Below are positions 23,946 to 32,620 of a DNA stretch of 64,000 nucleotides, piece by piece. The position numbers and the translations under genes were made by a program. Within the stretch, counting starts at the first letter, position 1, and each line of letters starts with the position of its first letter. The notes under the pieces were generated by a model, which was not told the origin of the DNA, searched no databases, and saw nothing but the letters and a program-made list of their open reading frames with translations. The stretch is from CADEED01 sp035502995. GTDB lineage: Bacteria; Pseudomonadota; Gammaproteobacteria; Steroidobacterales; Steroidobacteraceae. The DNA is taken from NCBI GenBank assembly GCA_035502995.1, contig DATJTW010000064.1, positions 1-64,000 on the forward strand, written 5' to 3'.

Positions 23946-25407
23946 GCCGCTCGCCGAGTCGTACTGGGTCATCCCGGAGCGGTTCCTGGCCGGCAAGTAT
24001 CCCGGCGGCAAGAACCCGCAGGAGATCGAGCGCCGCCTCGGCCCGCTGCTCGACGCCGGCTTCGACGCGTTCATCGACCTCACCGAGCCCGGCGAGCTGC
24101 CGCCGTACGAGCCCTATCTACCCGAGGAGGTCTACTACGCGCGCAAGCCGATCCCCGATCACGGCGTGCCGCGCCAGGCCGCGCACATGGCCGAGATCCT
24201 GGCGACGCTCGACGCCGCGCTGAACGCCGGTCGGCGCGTGTACGTGCACTGCCGCGCAGGTATAGGCCGCACCGGCACCGTCGTCGCCTGCCACCTGATC
24301 GACCGCGGCATGGCGCCGCGCGAGGCGCTGCGGCACCTGAACGATCTCTGGCAGCAGAACGACCGGTCCGACACCTGGCCCGAGGTCCCCGAGACCGACG
24401 AGCAGCGCGACTACATCCTGAACTTCGCACCCGAGGTCGACCCGACGCAGGCGCCGGACGTCATGGACGCCGCGCGCAGCCTGCGCGACCGGTTCCAGGG
24501 CGCGCTGATGGGCCTCGCGGTGGGGGACGCGCTGGCGGCGAACACGCAGTTCCGCAAGCCGGGCACGTTCGCGCCGGTGGGCGACCTGCTCGGCGGCGGC
24601 CCGTTCGACCTGCCGCGCGGCGCCTGGTCCGACGACACCGCCATGGCGCTGCTGCTGGCCGAAAGCCTGGCCGAGCGCGAGGGCTTCGACGCGCACGACC
24701 AGGTGCAGCGGTATGCGCGCTGGCAGCGCGAGGGTTATGGCAGCGCCACCGGGCAATGCGTCGGCATCACCGCCAGCGTCGCGCGCTCGCTCGCCACCGC
24801 GCAGTACAAGCGTCAGCCGTTCGCCGGCTCGCACGATCCCGATCAGCTCGACAAGGAGCCGCTGTCGCGCGTGCCGCCGGCGGTCATGTATTTCTTCGCC
24901 GACCCGGCGGCGGCCGTGGCGCGCGCCGCTGAGTCCGCGCGCATCACGGCGCAGGCACCCATGGTCCTCGACTGCGTGCGCCTGCTGGCGGCCATCCTGC
25001 ACGGCGCGCTGGCCGGCAAGGACAAGGCCGCGCTGCTCAAGCCGCCGCGCGACTGGTGGGTGACGCCGAGCACGCGCGCCGAAGTGCTGGCCGTCTACGA
25101 AGGGTCGTACGTGCATCGCGACCTGTCCGAGATCTCGGCCGGGGGACACGTCGTGCAGGCGCTGGAGGCGGCGTTGTGGTCGTTTCAACGCAGCGCAAAT
25201 TTCCGAGAAGGGGCACTGGCTTGCGCCAATCTCGGCCGTGATTCCGATGTGGTCACCGCCGTCTATGGCGCCATCGCCGGCGCGCACTTCGGCGTCAGCT
25301 CCATTCCGGGAGTCTGGCGTAACAGCCTGATGAAACAGGAGGCGGTCATCGACGCCGCCGATCGACTTCTCACTCATGCGCTGGTGACGCTCGGAACCGA
25401 TTCCTAG
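23926..25407 (+). CDS. Fusion of dual-specificity-type phosphatase and ADP-ribosylglycohydrolase
   Basis: The gene encodes 493 residues. Residues about 10-165 form a cysteine phosphatase domain with the loop VHCRAGIGRTG (C109, R115) and a candidate acid in PIPDHG. After a linker, residues about 188-490 match the ADP-ribosylglycohydrolase fold: GALMGLAVGDALAAN, the metal-binding WSDDTAMALLLAESL (D236, D237), and GRDSDVVTAVYGAIAGAHFG near the end. It could strip ADP-ribose from a target and remove a phosphate, but targets are unknown. The start is TTG (23926 or 23938) inside the ttcA end. Confidence 0.87.
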   Translation: MNRPLIKPLAESYWVIPERFLAGKYPGGKNPQEIERRLGPLLDAGFDAFIDLTEPGELPPYEPYLPEEVYYARKPIPDHGVPRQAAHMAEILATLDAALNAGRRVYVHCRAGIGRTGTVVACHLIDRGMAPREALRHLNDLWQQNDRSDTWPEVPETDEQRDYILNFAPEVDPTQAPDVMDAARSLRDRFQGALMGLAVGDALAANTQFRKPGTFAPVGDLLGGGPFDLPRGAWSDDTAMALLLAESLAEREGFDAHDQVQRYARWQREGYGSATGQCVGITASVARSLATAQYKRQPFAGSHDPDQLDKEPLSRVPPAVMYFFADPAAAVARAAESARITAQAPMVLDCVRLLAAILHGALAGKDKAALLKPPRDWWVTPSTRAEVLAVYEGSYVHRDLSEISAGGHVVQALEAALWSFQRSANFREGALACANLGRDSDVVTAVYGAIAGAHFGVSSIPGVWRNSLMKQEAVIDAADRLLTHALVTLGTDS

Positions 25408-25436
25408 CGGGCCGCGTCTCCGATAAATTCCGGGTC

Positions 25437-26486
25437 ATGTCGACCACGCGTGCCACCCGCGTCCGACGGGCTGCGCGCTCCTGGACGCGACTGTCCGACG
25501 ACGAATTGCTGGGAATGCGCTTCTGCGATCTGAAACTGAAGATCGAGCGCTCCCCGGTCGCGCGCCGCGTGCGTCGGCTGTACCGCGAGCTCGACAAGCG
25601 CCAGATCTCGTTCCGGCCGCACGTGTGGCTGTCCGAGGAATGGTTCTCGCCCGACGGCGTGCCCGGCATCGCCGTGCCGTTCTATCTCGCGCATCCGCGG
25701 CTCGAGAAGCTCGAGCGCCGCATGATGCGCAACGTCGAAGGCGGCAGTGCCGAGAGCGCGATGCGCATCCTGCGTCACGAGGCCGGACATGCCATCGACA
25801 CGGCCTATCGACTGCGCCGCCGGAAACGCTGGCGCGAGGTGTTCGGTCCCGCGTCGCTGCCGTATCCGGATACCTACCGCGCGCGACCCGGCAGCCGCCG
25901 CTACGTGCAGCATCTCGGCGAGTGGTACGCGCAGTCGCATCCCTGCGAGGACTTCGCCGAGACCTTCGCGGTGTGGCTCAAGCCTAACTCCTCGTGGCGC
26001 CGCACCTATGCGCAGTGGCCCGCGTTCCACAAGCTCGAGCTCGTCGACGAGCTGTTGAGCGCCGTGCGCGCGCGCCGGCCGCCGGTGCGCAACCGCGAGA
26101 TCGTCGAGCCCCTGCGCGAGAACACGCGCACGCTCGCGGATCACTACCGCCGCAAGCTGCGCCGCTACAACATGTATCGCCGCACGGTCACCGACCACCT
26201 GCTCGAGCGCGTGTTCACGGCCGAGCGCAACGGCGCGCGGCGCCCGGTGCGCGCGAGCACGTTCCTGCGCGCCAACGAGGTCTCGCTGATCAACGGCACG
26301 ATGCGCGAAGTCCCGGCCGCGAAGTACAGCATCGAGCAGATCCTGCGCATCGCCGTCGAGCGTGCCGACAAGCTCGGACTCTGGGTGCGCGGCAGCCGTC
26401 GCGACGCCACCCGGCACGCCCGGTGGATGCTCGTCTATCTGACGCGCTTGTACGCGCAAGGTGAAAGTCCCACACTCTCGCTGTGA
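25437..26486 (+). CDS. Putative zinc-binding metallopeptidase (gluzincin type)
   Basis: The gene encodes 349 residues and no signal peptide. The zinc motif ILRHEAGHAIDTAYRL (HExxH) is followed by HPCEDFAETFAVWLKP, where a Glu fits the third ligand, as in the 'putative zinc-binding metallopeptidase' family (Peptidase_Mx-like). N- and C-terminal regions are rich in Arg (RRKLRRYNMYRRTV). The substrate is unknown. Its stop overlaps the GTG of an ATP-grasp ligase by 4 nt, so the two products are very probably used together. Confidence 0.82.
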   Translation: MSTTRATRVRRAARSWTRLSDDELLGMRFCDLKLKIERSPVARRVRRLYRELDKRQISFRPHVWLSEEWFSPDGVPGIAVPFYLAHPRLEKLERRMMRNVEGGSAESAMRILRHEAGHAIDTAYRLRRRKRWREVFGPASLPYPDTYRARPGSRRYVQHLGEWYAQSHPCEDFAETFAVWLKPNSSWRRTYAQWPAFHKLELVDELLSAVRARRPPVRNREIVEPLRENTRTLADHYRRKLRRYNMYRRTVTDHLLERVFTAERNGARRPVRASTFLRANEVSLINGTMREVPAAKYSIEQILRIAVERADKLGLWVRGSRRDATRHARWMLVYLTRLYAQGESPTLSL

Positions 26487-27517
26487 AGCGACTTCGCACG
26501 CTCGTCGTGATGCACGCAACGCTGGTGCCGCCGGACACGCTCGACGGACACAGCCAGAAAGAGATCGAGGAATGGCGTACCGAGTACGACGTCGTCTCGA
26601 CTCTCAAGAAGTCGGGGCACGAAGTGCGTTGCCTCGGCATCTCGGACAGCCTCGAAGAGCTGCGCAACGTCGTCGCCGAGTGGAAACCCGAGATCGTCTT
26701 CAACCTGCTCGAAGAGTTCGACGGCATCGTCACCTACGACCAGCACGTGGTCGCCTTCCTGGAGCTGCTGCGCCAGCCGTACACCGGCTGCAATCCGCGC
26801 GGACTGCTGCTGTCGCGGGACAAGCCGCTGTGCAAGCAGCTGCTGAGCTTCCACCGCATCCCGTCACCGCAGTTCGCCGTGTTCCGCCGCGGACTCAAGC
26901 TGCGGCTGCCGCGCAAGATCAAGTACCCGCTGTTCGTGAAGTCGACCACCGAGGACGCGTCGCTGGGCATCTCGCAGGCGTCGATCGTCACCGACAAGGC
27001 GCAGTTGAAGCAGCGCATCGAGTTCGTCCACGACCAGGTGCAGACCGATGCGCTGGTCGAGGAATACATCGAGGGGCGCGAGCTGTACGTCGGCGTCATG
27101 GGCAACGACCGCCTCACGCGCCTGCCGGTGTGGGAGATGAAGTTCGGCTCGTTGTCCGAGACGTCGGCCGGCATCGCGACGCGCCGCGTGAAGTGGGACA
27201 AGAAGTACCAGAAGAAACACGGCATCGACACGTACGAGGCGAAGGACCTCGCGCCGGCGGTGGTCGCGCGCCTCGACAAGCTGTCGCGCCGCATCTATCG
27301 CTGTCTCGGGCTCTCGGGTTGCGCGCGCCTCGACTACCGCATGAACGCCGACGGGCAGATCTACGTCATCGAGGCGAATCCGAATCCGAACCTCGCCGAG
27401 GAAGAAGACTTCGCGCAGTCGGCGCGCGCGGCGGGCGTGAAGTACCCGGAGCTGCTCGAGAAAATGCTCACGCTGGGCGCCGGATATCAGGCAGAGTGGC
27501 GCGCCTATTACGGGTAG
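26483..27517 (+). CDS. ATP-grasp ligase (D-Ala-D-Ala ligase-like)
   Basis: The gene encodes 344 residues. It has the ATP-grasp layout: N-terminal preATP domain, central lysines (KYPLFVKSTTEDASLGIS, ALVEEYIEGRELYVGVMGN), and the Mg-binding end CARLDYRMNADGQIYVIEANPNPNL. The family joins a carboxylate to an amine or other nucleophile through an acyl phosphate. It is not the housekeeping Ddl, as the typical Ddl serine-loop motifs are missing and no mur genes are nearby. GTG start overlaps the peptidase stop. The ligase and hydrolase pair suggests building and trimming of a peptide-like bond; the substrate is unknown. Confidence 0.87.
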   Translation: MKRLRTLVVMHATLVPPDTLDGHSQKEIEEWRTEYDVVSTLKKSGHEVRCLGISDSLEELRNVVAEWKPEIVFNLLEEFDGIVTYDQHVVAFLELLRQPYTGCNPRGLLLSRDKPLCKQLLSFHRIPSPQFAVFRRGLKLRLPRKIKYPLFVKSTTEDASLGISQASIVTDKAQLKQRIEFVHDQVQTDALVEEYIEGRELYVGVMGNDRLTRLPVWEMKFGSLSETSAGIATRRVKWDKKYQKKHGIDTYEAKDLAPAVVARLDKLSRRIYRCLGLSGCARLDYRMNADGQIYVIEANPNPNLAEEEDFAQSARAAGVKYPELLEKMLTLGAGYQAEWRAYYG

Positions 27518-27551
27518 CGACACCGCAGACGTCGGGCGAGAGGGACCGCGC

Positions 27552-28037
27552 ATGAATCCGAAGAACCTGCTGGCCTGCGTGATCGCGGGCATCCTCTCGG
27601 CGACGCTCGCCGCCTGCGTCAACCAGCAGGAGAAATCGAAGCGCGAGATGCAGAAGTTCATGTCGTACGTCGCCGGCGAATTCGTCAGCGAGGACGGCGA
27701 CACGCTGGTCATCGCGCCCGTCTATGCGCGCATGATCGCGCTCGACACCATCTACGTGGAACGCACCTCGGGCAACGGCACGTCGGGCCGGCTGATCGAG
27801 CTCGCGCCGGGCAAGGACGGCAAGATCCTGCAGCTCGCTTACGGCTTCACCCAGCAGAACCAGTGGCGCAACCTGCGCGAACAGCCGGAGCTGTTCACGG
27901 CGCTGCTGCCGAAGGACGTGCGCGCGGCCGGCACCTGCGACATCAAGCTCAGCGACGACAAGAACAAGGTTTCGTACAGCTGCGGCGGCAGCAAGCCCGA
28001 GGACTACTCGCGCGTGCAGCACGGCGCGCCGAACTAG
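27552..28037 (+). CDS. Lipoprotein of unknown function
   Basis: The gene encodes 161 residues. A signal ending at LAAC marks a lipoprotein. The body (KFMSYVAGEFVSEDGDTLVIAPVYARMIALDTIYVERTS through LIELAPG, then TCDIKLSDDKNKVSYSCGG) faintly recalls the CpcT/CpeT fold, with two Cys that could pair. It follows the ATP-grasp gene after 34 bases and may end that transcript. The assignment to any family is weak. Confidence 0.72.
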   Translation: MNPKNLLACVIAGILSATLAACVNQQEKSKREMQKFMSYVAGEFVSEDGDTLVIAPVYARMIALDTIYVERTSGNGTSGRLIELAPGKDGKILQLAYGFTQQNQWRNLREQPELFTALLPKDVRAAGTCDIKLSDDKNKVSYSCGGSKPEDYSRVQHGAPN

Positions 28038-28066
28038 TCGGGCGGAAGGCGCGCCCCGCCGGCGCG

Positions 28067-28384
28067 TCAGGAGCCGGCGAGCTCCGGCTTGCCGTCCTTG
28101 AGGACGAACTTGACCTTGAACTTGAGGCAGCTCTGATCGAGCGGCGTCTTTCCGTCGACGTCTTTCCCGGGCGAGAACTTCGACGCCCGGGCCACTTTCA
28201 GCGCGGCTTCGTCGACCTCTGCGATGCCCGAGCTCTTCACGATGTTCACGCTCAGCAACTGACCGGTCGCATCGACACAGGCGAGGAGGATGGTCGCGGG
28301 CTGTTCGCGGATCTCGTCCGCGACGCCCGCCGGCAAACCACCGGCGAGCATCGCGATCGGGAAGAATTGGGCGAACGCGTGCAT
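28067..28384 (-). CDS. Free-standing TonB C-terminal-domain-like protein
   Basis: The gene encodes 105 residues. The segment DATGQLLSVNIVKSSGIAEVDEAALKVARASKFSPGKDVDGKTP ending KFKVKFVL matches the TonB/TolA C-terminal fold (SSG, LDxAA, F.P). There is no N-terminal anchor or Pro-rich spacer as in true TonB; the first 25 residues are only mildly hydrophobic. It starts four bases after the S9 peptidase stop, at the end of a leftward group (GST, peptidase, this gene). It could bind a receptor TonB box or be a periplasmic module of another machine; function unknown. Confidence 0.75.
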   Translation of the reverse strand: MHAFAQFFPIAMLAGGLPAGVADEIREQPATILLACVDATGQLLSVNIVKSSGIAEVDEAALKVARASKFSPGKDVDGKTPLDQSCLKFKVKFVLKDGKPELAGS

Positions 28385-28388
28385 CGCG

Positions 28389-30449
28389 CTACTTCTTCGC
28401 GTGCGCGTCCAGCCAGTCGAGCACCTGCCCGTACCAGTAGATGCTGTTCGCCGGCTTCAGCACCCAGTGGTTCTCGTCGGGGAAATACACCAGCCGGCTC
28501 TCGATGCCACGGCGCTGCAGCGCGGTGAACGTCGCGATGCCCTGCGTGTCCGGCACGCGGAAGTCCTGCTCGCCGTGGATCACGAGCATCGGCGTCTTCC
28601 AGTTCTTCACGAAGCTCGCGGGGTTGAAGCGCTCGTGGATCTCGGGGGCGTCGTAGTAAGGCCCGCCGTTCTCCCACTCGGTGAACCACAACTCCTCGGT
28701 CGAGTAGTACATCGAGCGCGTGTCGAAGATGCCGTCGTGGTTGACGATGCACTTGAAGCGGTCCGGCCAGTTGCCGGCGATCCAGTTCTGCATGTAGCCG
28801 CCGTAGGAGGCGCCGAGCGAACAGGCGCGCGTGCCGTCGAGCCACGAATATTTCTCCGTGGCCGCCGCCAGGCCCTTCTGCAGGTCCTCGAACGGGCGGT
28901 CGCCCCAGTGCTGGCTGATGGCGTCCGTGAACGCCTGGCCGTAACCCGGCGAGCCGTGGAAGTCGATGAACACGACGCCATAACCGCGCGCCGCGAACGT
29001 CTGCGCGTTCCAGCGCCAGTTCCAGTGGTTGGCGAAGCTGACCTGCGGACCGCCGTGCACGACGAACGCGATCGGGAACTTGCGATCCGCCGCGAAGCCG
29101 AACGGCTTCACGACGTATCCATAGACCGTGTCGCCGTTCCAACCCTTGAAGCTGAACTGTTCGAACGCGGACAGGTCCCGGTTCGCCAGCAGCGTCGCGT
29201 TGACGTTCGTCAACCGGCGCGGCTCGCCCTTGCCGGCGAGTAGATAGAGGTCGGGCGGCGTCGCGATGTCGTGCCAGACGACGACCGTGCCGCGGCGGCC
29301 GGTCGAGTACTCGGCCACGTAACCGTCGCGCGACAGGCGCGTGACGTTGCCCGTGGCCGGGTCGATCGAATACAGCGGGTGCTGGCCGGTGTCGCTGGCG
29401 GTGGCGAGCAGCGCTCTGCCGTCCGACGTCACGCCGAGGCTGCCGGCGGAGACGTCCCACTTCGGCGCGAGCTCACGCGCAACGCCGCCGCGCGAGATCA
29501 TGATGCTGAAACGATCGGCCTCGAAGCCCGGGCGCTTCATCGCGAGCCAGGCGAGATCGCCGTTGCGCAGGTAGACGGGCTGCGTGTCCCAGGCCGGGTT
29601 GTTCGCCGTGAGGTTGCGCAGCGCGGCGCGGCCGTCGCTCGACGCCTCGTAGAGATCGAAGTTCGTCGACCACGGCTCGCCGCGGCCGGCGACGCGCGCG
29701 CTGAACACGATGTGGCTCGAATCCGGGCTGAACGTGAATTCCTCGTCGCCGCCGTCCGGCTTCGAGGGGACGTCGGCGTCGAGCGCGCGGCTGACGTCGG
29801 TGGGCGCGCCGGCGCGGCCGTCGGCGTTCATCAACGCGACGAACAGGTGCGAGCGCGTGTGGTTGCTCCACGTGTCCCAGTGGCGGATGAAGAGCTGGTC
29901 GTACGTGCGCGCCGACGTCTTCGACTTGCCCTGCGCCTCGAGCCGGTCGGCGGTGCACTTCATGTCCGCGCAGTCGGGCAGCATCTCCATGGCCAATGCG
30001 ATGCGCGAGCCGTCCGGCGAGAACTTGAACGTGCCAACCTCGAGTGGATAGTCGGTGATCTGCACGGCCTCGCCGCCGGTCAGCGGCAGGCGCCACACCT
30101 GCATGCTGCCGGCGCGCGACGACAGGAAGTAGATGCTGGTGCCGTCGGCGGACCAGCGCGGATGCGTGTCGTTCGACGAGTGCTGCGTGAGACGACGCGG
30201 CTTCGCCGCGCCGTCGAGGTCGACGAGCCACAGGTCCGTGCGGCCGCGGTTCGCGTCGAGATCGGTTTCGCGCAGTGCGTAGACGACGTACCGGCCGTCC
30301 GGCGATACCTGCGGATCGGAGGCGCGCGCCAGCTGGTTGAGATCCGTCGGCGTCAACGCTCGCGACGATTCGGCGGCGTGCGCCGGGACGGCCAGGACGA
30401 GGACACCCGCAACCGCGATGCCCGCGGCGCGCAACTTCATGAACATCAT
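28389..30449 (-). CDS. S9-family peptidase (dipeptidyl/acylaminoacyl peptidase type)
   Basis: The gene encodes 686 residues. A signal peptide (about 1-25, ending VPAHAAE) sends it to the periplasm. An N-terminal beta-propeller is built from PQVSPDGRYVVY, PRWSADGTSIYF, FKFSPDGSRIAL and FTFSPDSSHIVF blades. The C-terminal alpha/beta hydrolase carries CSLGASYGGYM (nucleophile Ser), LVIHGEQDFRVP (Asp) and PDENHWVLKP (His). Such enzymes clip dipeptides or modified residues from peptides. Its ATG follows the GST stop directly, with a GGGAG ribosome site, so the genes are co-transcribed. Confidence 0.95.
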   Translation of the reverse strand: MMFMKLRAAGIAVAGVLVLAVPAHAAESSRALTPTDLNQLARASDPQVSPDGRYVVYALRETDLDANRGRTDLWLVDLDGAAKPRRLTQHSSNDTHPRWSADGTSIYFLSSRAGSMQVWRLPLTGGEAVQITDYPLEVGTFKFSPDGSRIALAMEMLPDCADMKCTADRLEAQGKSKTSARTYDQLFIRHWDTWSNHTRSHLFVALMNADGRAGAPTDVSRALDADVPSKPDGGDEEFTFSPDSSHIVFSARVAGRGEPWSTNFDLYEASSDGRAALRNLTANNPAWDTQPVYLRNGDLAWLAMKRPGFEADRFSIMISRGGVARELAPKWDVSAGSLGVTSDGRALLATASDTGQHPLYSIDPATGNVTRLSRDGYVAEYSTGRRGTVVVWHDIATPPDLYLLAGKGEPRRLTNVNATLLANRDLSAFEQFSFKGWNGDTVYGYVVKPFGFAADRKFPIAFVVHGGPQVSFANHWNWRWNAQTFAARGYGVVFIDFHGSPGYGQAFTDAISQHWGDRPFEDLQKGLAAATEKYSWLDGTRACSLGASYGGYMQNWIAGNWPDRFKCIVNHDGIFDTRSMYYSTEELWFTEWENGGPYYDAPEIHERFNPASFVKNWKTPMLVIHGEQDFRVPDTQGIATFTALQRRGIESRLVYFPDENHWVLKPANSIYWYGQVLDWLDAHAKK

Positions 30450-31103
30450 TTATCTCCCGATCTCGGATGATTCGATGACCCAGCTCTCCGCCCTCGCGGC
30501 GTCGATCCATTCGCGCAGGTACGCGTCGGCGAGTGCCGTGGCCACGTACGTCGCCGCGGGTGCGCCGAGGCGCGCGCCATACGTGCGGAATCGCAATACC
30601 ACCGGCGCATACATCGCGTCGGCCACGCTGTATTCGCCGAACAACCACGGGCCGCCCGCGCCGAAACGCTGGCGGCAGTCGGACCACAGCTCTTCGATGC
30701 GCGCGATCTCGGCGGTCCGCTCCGGGTTGGGCGCGGTGTGTCGACCTTCGGCGCGCGCATTCATCGGCCATTGTGAGCGCAGGATCGAGAACCCGGCATG
30801 CATCTCGGCGCAAACCGAGCGCGCCACGGCGCGCGCGGCCCGGTCCGGTGGCCAACCGCGGCCGGCGAGATCGCTGACGTATTCGCAGATCGCGAGGGAG
30901 TCCCACACCAGCAACGCGCCGTGCTTGAGGATGGGCACTCGCTTCGTCGGGCTGGCGGCCGCGATGTCGCGCGCGAACTCCGGCGTGTCGAGCGGCATCA
31001 GGCGTTCGTCGAAGGCGAGCCCGAGATGTTTCATCAGGATCCAGGGACGCAGCGACCAGGACGAATAGTTCCTGTTCCCGATGGTCAGCAGCAGGTCGTT
31101 CAC
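30450..31103 (-). CDS. Glutathione S-transferase family protein
   Basis: The gene encodes 217 residues. The N-terminal thioredoxin-like half shows NRNYSSWSLRPWILMKHLG with the usual catalytic Ser region, KRVPILKHGALLVWDSLAICEYV (cis-Pro and Glu/Asp-Ser glutathione contacts); the C-terminal half is helical with GEYSVADAMYAPVVLRFRTY. Members conjugate or reduce substrates with glutathione. It heads the leftward GST-S9 peptidase-TonB-CTD group. The divergent HAD gene starts 25 bases away, leaving little room for two separate promoters. Confidence 0.92.
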   Translation of the reverse strand: MNDLLLTIGNRNYSSWSLRPWILMKHLGLAFDERLMPLDTPEFARDIAAASPTKRVPILKHGALLVWDSLAICEYVSDLAGRGWPPDRAARAVARSVCAEMHAGFSILRSQWPMNARAEGRHTAPNPERTAEIARIEELWSDCRQRFGAGGPWLFGEYSVADAMYAPVVLRFRTYGARLGAPAATYVATALADAYLREWIDAARAESWVIESSEIGR

Positions 31104-31128
31104 GCATTCCCCCGTTTAGACTGGCGCC

Positions 31129-31836
31129 ATGAATCCCGGCACCGTTCGCGCGATCTGTTTCGATCTCGACAACACCCTGTGGGAGATCGAGCCCGTGCTC
31201 CAGCGCGCGGAGCGCATTCTCGCCGATTGGCTCGCCGCCCGGTATCCGCGCATTCCCGCGGCATTTCGACCGGCCGACGTGCAGAAAGTGCGCGCCGCGC
31301 TCGAAGCGGAACGGCCCGACCAGGCACACGACTTCACGTTCCTGCGCCGCGAGACGTTCGCACGCGTGGCGGCGGGCGCGGGCTATGAGCGGGACATCGC
31401 CGCCGCGATCGCCGAGGAGGCGTTCTCCACCTGGCACGCCGCGCGCAACGAGGTCACGCCGTACGACGAAGTGATCCCGGCGCTGCTGCGTCTCGGCCTG
31501 CGGTATCGCCTCGCGACGCTCAGCAACGGCAACGCCGATCTCGATCGCATCGGGCTCGCGCACCATTTCGAGGTGCGGTTGCACGCCGCCGCACTGGGTT
31601 GCGCCAAGCCCGACGCCCGCGCCTACGCGCGGCTCGCCGACGCGCTGACGCTCGCGCCCGCGGAAATCCTGTTTGTAGGCGACGAACCCCACGCTGATGT
31701 CGTGGGCCCGCGTGCCGCTGGCATGCAAACTGTATGGGTGAATCGGGGAAGGGTTGTTTGGCCCGACGCGTTGCCCGCACCGGACGCCAGCATCACCGAC
31801 CTCACGGAGCTCGAAGCGCTGCTCGCCGGAACGTGA
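31129..31836 (+). CDS. HAD-superfamily phosphatase (YigB/REG-2-like)
   Basis: The gene encodes 235 residues. Motif I is AICFDLDNTLWEIEPV (nucleophile Asp), motif II LATLSNGN, motif III the Lys in GCAKPDARAYARL, and motif IV ILFVGDEPHADVVGPRAAGMQTVWVNRG. The cap is alpha-helical, as in subfamily IA. Substrates of relatives include FMN and small sugar phosphates; the one here is unknown. A 163-bp gap without a recognisable gene follows. Confidence 0.9.
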   Translation: MNPGTVRAICFDLDNTLWEIEPVLQRAERILADWLAARYPRIPAAFRPADVQKVRAALEAERPDQAHDFTFLRRETFARVAAGAGYERDIAAAIAEEAFSTWHAARNEVTPYDEVIPALLRLGLRYRLATLSNGNADLDRIGLAHHFEVRLHAAALGCAKPDARAYARLADALTLAPAEILFVGDEPHADVVGPRAAGMQTVWVNRGRVVWPDALPAPDASITDLTELEALLAGT

Positions 31837-31999
31837 ACCAGCGCCGCGGGCGCCGCAGTGGTTAGCAGTGTGCACCGATGGCTGCCAGCGGTGCGATGCG
31901 CGAAACGGCTCCTGCGTCACGGAACCCGCGCCCGCATCGCGCTCAACTGGCCCCGGCCGCACGCCGTTACAGGAGTGTGGAACAGCTCGGGGGTGAACG

Positions 32000-32620
32000 A
32001 TGACCATCCAGCCGGTTGTGAGCCTGAAGGAATTCTTCCGCGACGCGCTGCACGACGCGTTGTCGCATCAACACGTGGCGGTCGAAGGCGAGACCGAGCA
32101 CTACGTGGTGAACCTGCTCACGCTGTTTTCCAATCCCGACGCGTTGTACGAGCGACAACCCAACGAGACCGCGCCGCGCGCCGGGTTGAAGCCGCTGGTC
32201 GTCATGCTCGGCGAAGCGCTCGAGGCGCCGACGCCGGAGGCGCGCTGCCGCGGACTGCAGCGGCTCGGCGACGTCTCGTTGTTCATCGCCGGGTTCTTCT
32301 CCGCGGGTTTCGCTCGCAAGCTGGTCGACGTCGACTATCACATCGCGATGGGCGGGCGCGCCTACGGCACGCTCGCCGAAACCTGTCCGCCGACCCGCGG
32401 GCGCACGCTGCGCCAGGTGTTCGGCGAGCTGGCCGCGAAGTTCGTGCCGGTGGTGGACGCGCTGAACGAGATCAGCGAGAGCTCGTACCAGCACAGCGAC
32501 CGCGATCGTCTGCGGCTCTACGAACTGTGGGTGAAGACGGGCAGCGAACGTTCCCGGCGGCTGCTGCGCAAGCTGGGCATAGAACCCGCGCCGGCGGCGC
32601 GCAGCGTGCTGGCGCACTGA
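32000..32620 (+). CDS. Conserved-looking protein of unknown function, first of a coupled pair
   Basis: The gene encodes 206 residues with no signal peptide. The protein looks all-helical (VVNLLTLFSNPDALYERQ, RLGDVSLFIAGFFSAGFARKLVDVDYHIAMGGRAYGTLA, LRQVFGELAAKFVPVVDALNEIS). No family is recognised. A strong ribosome site (GGGGGTGA) precedes the ATG. Its stop and the next ATG share one base (TGATG), so translation is coupled and the two products probably work together in the cytoplasm. Confidence 0.78.
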   Translation: MTIQPVVSLKEFFRDALHDALSHQHVAVEGETEHYVVNLLTLFSNPDALYERQPNETAPRAGLKPLVVMLGEALEAPTPEARCRGLQRLGDVSLFIAGFFSAGFARKLVDVDYHIAMGGRAYGTLAETCPPTRGRTLRQVFGELAAKFVPVVDALNEISESSYQHSDRDRLRLYELWVKTGSERSRRLLRKLGIEPAPAARSVLAH

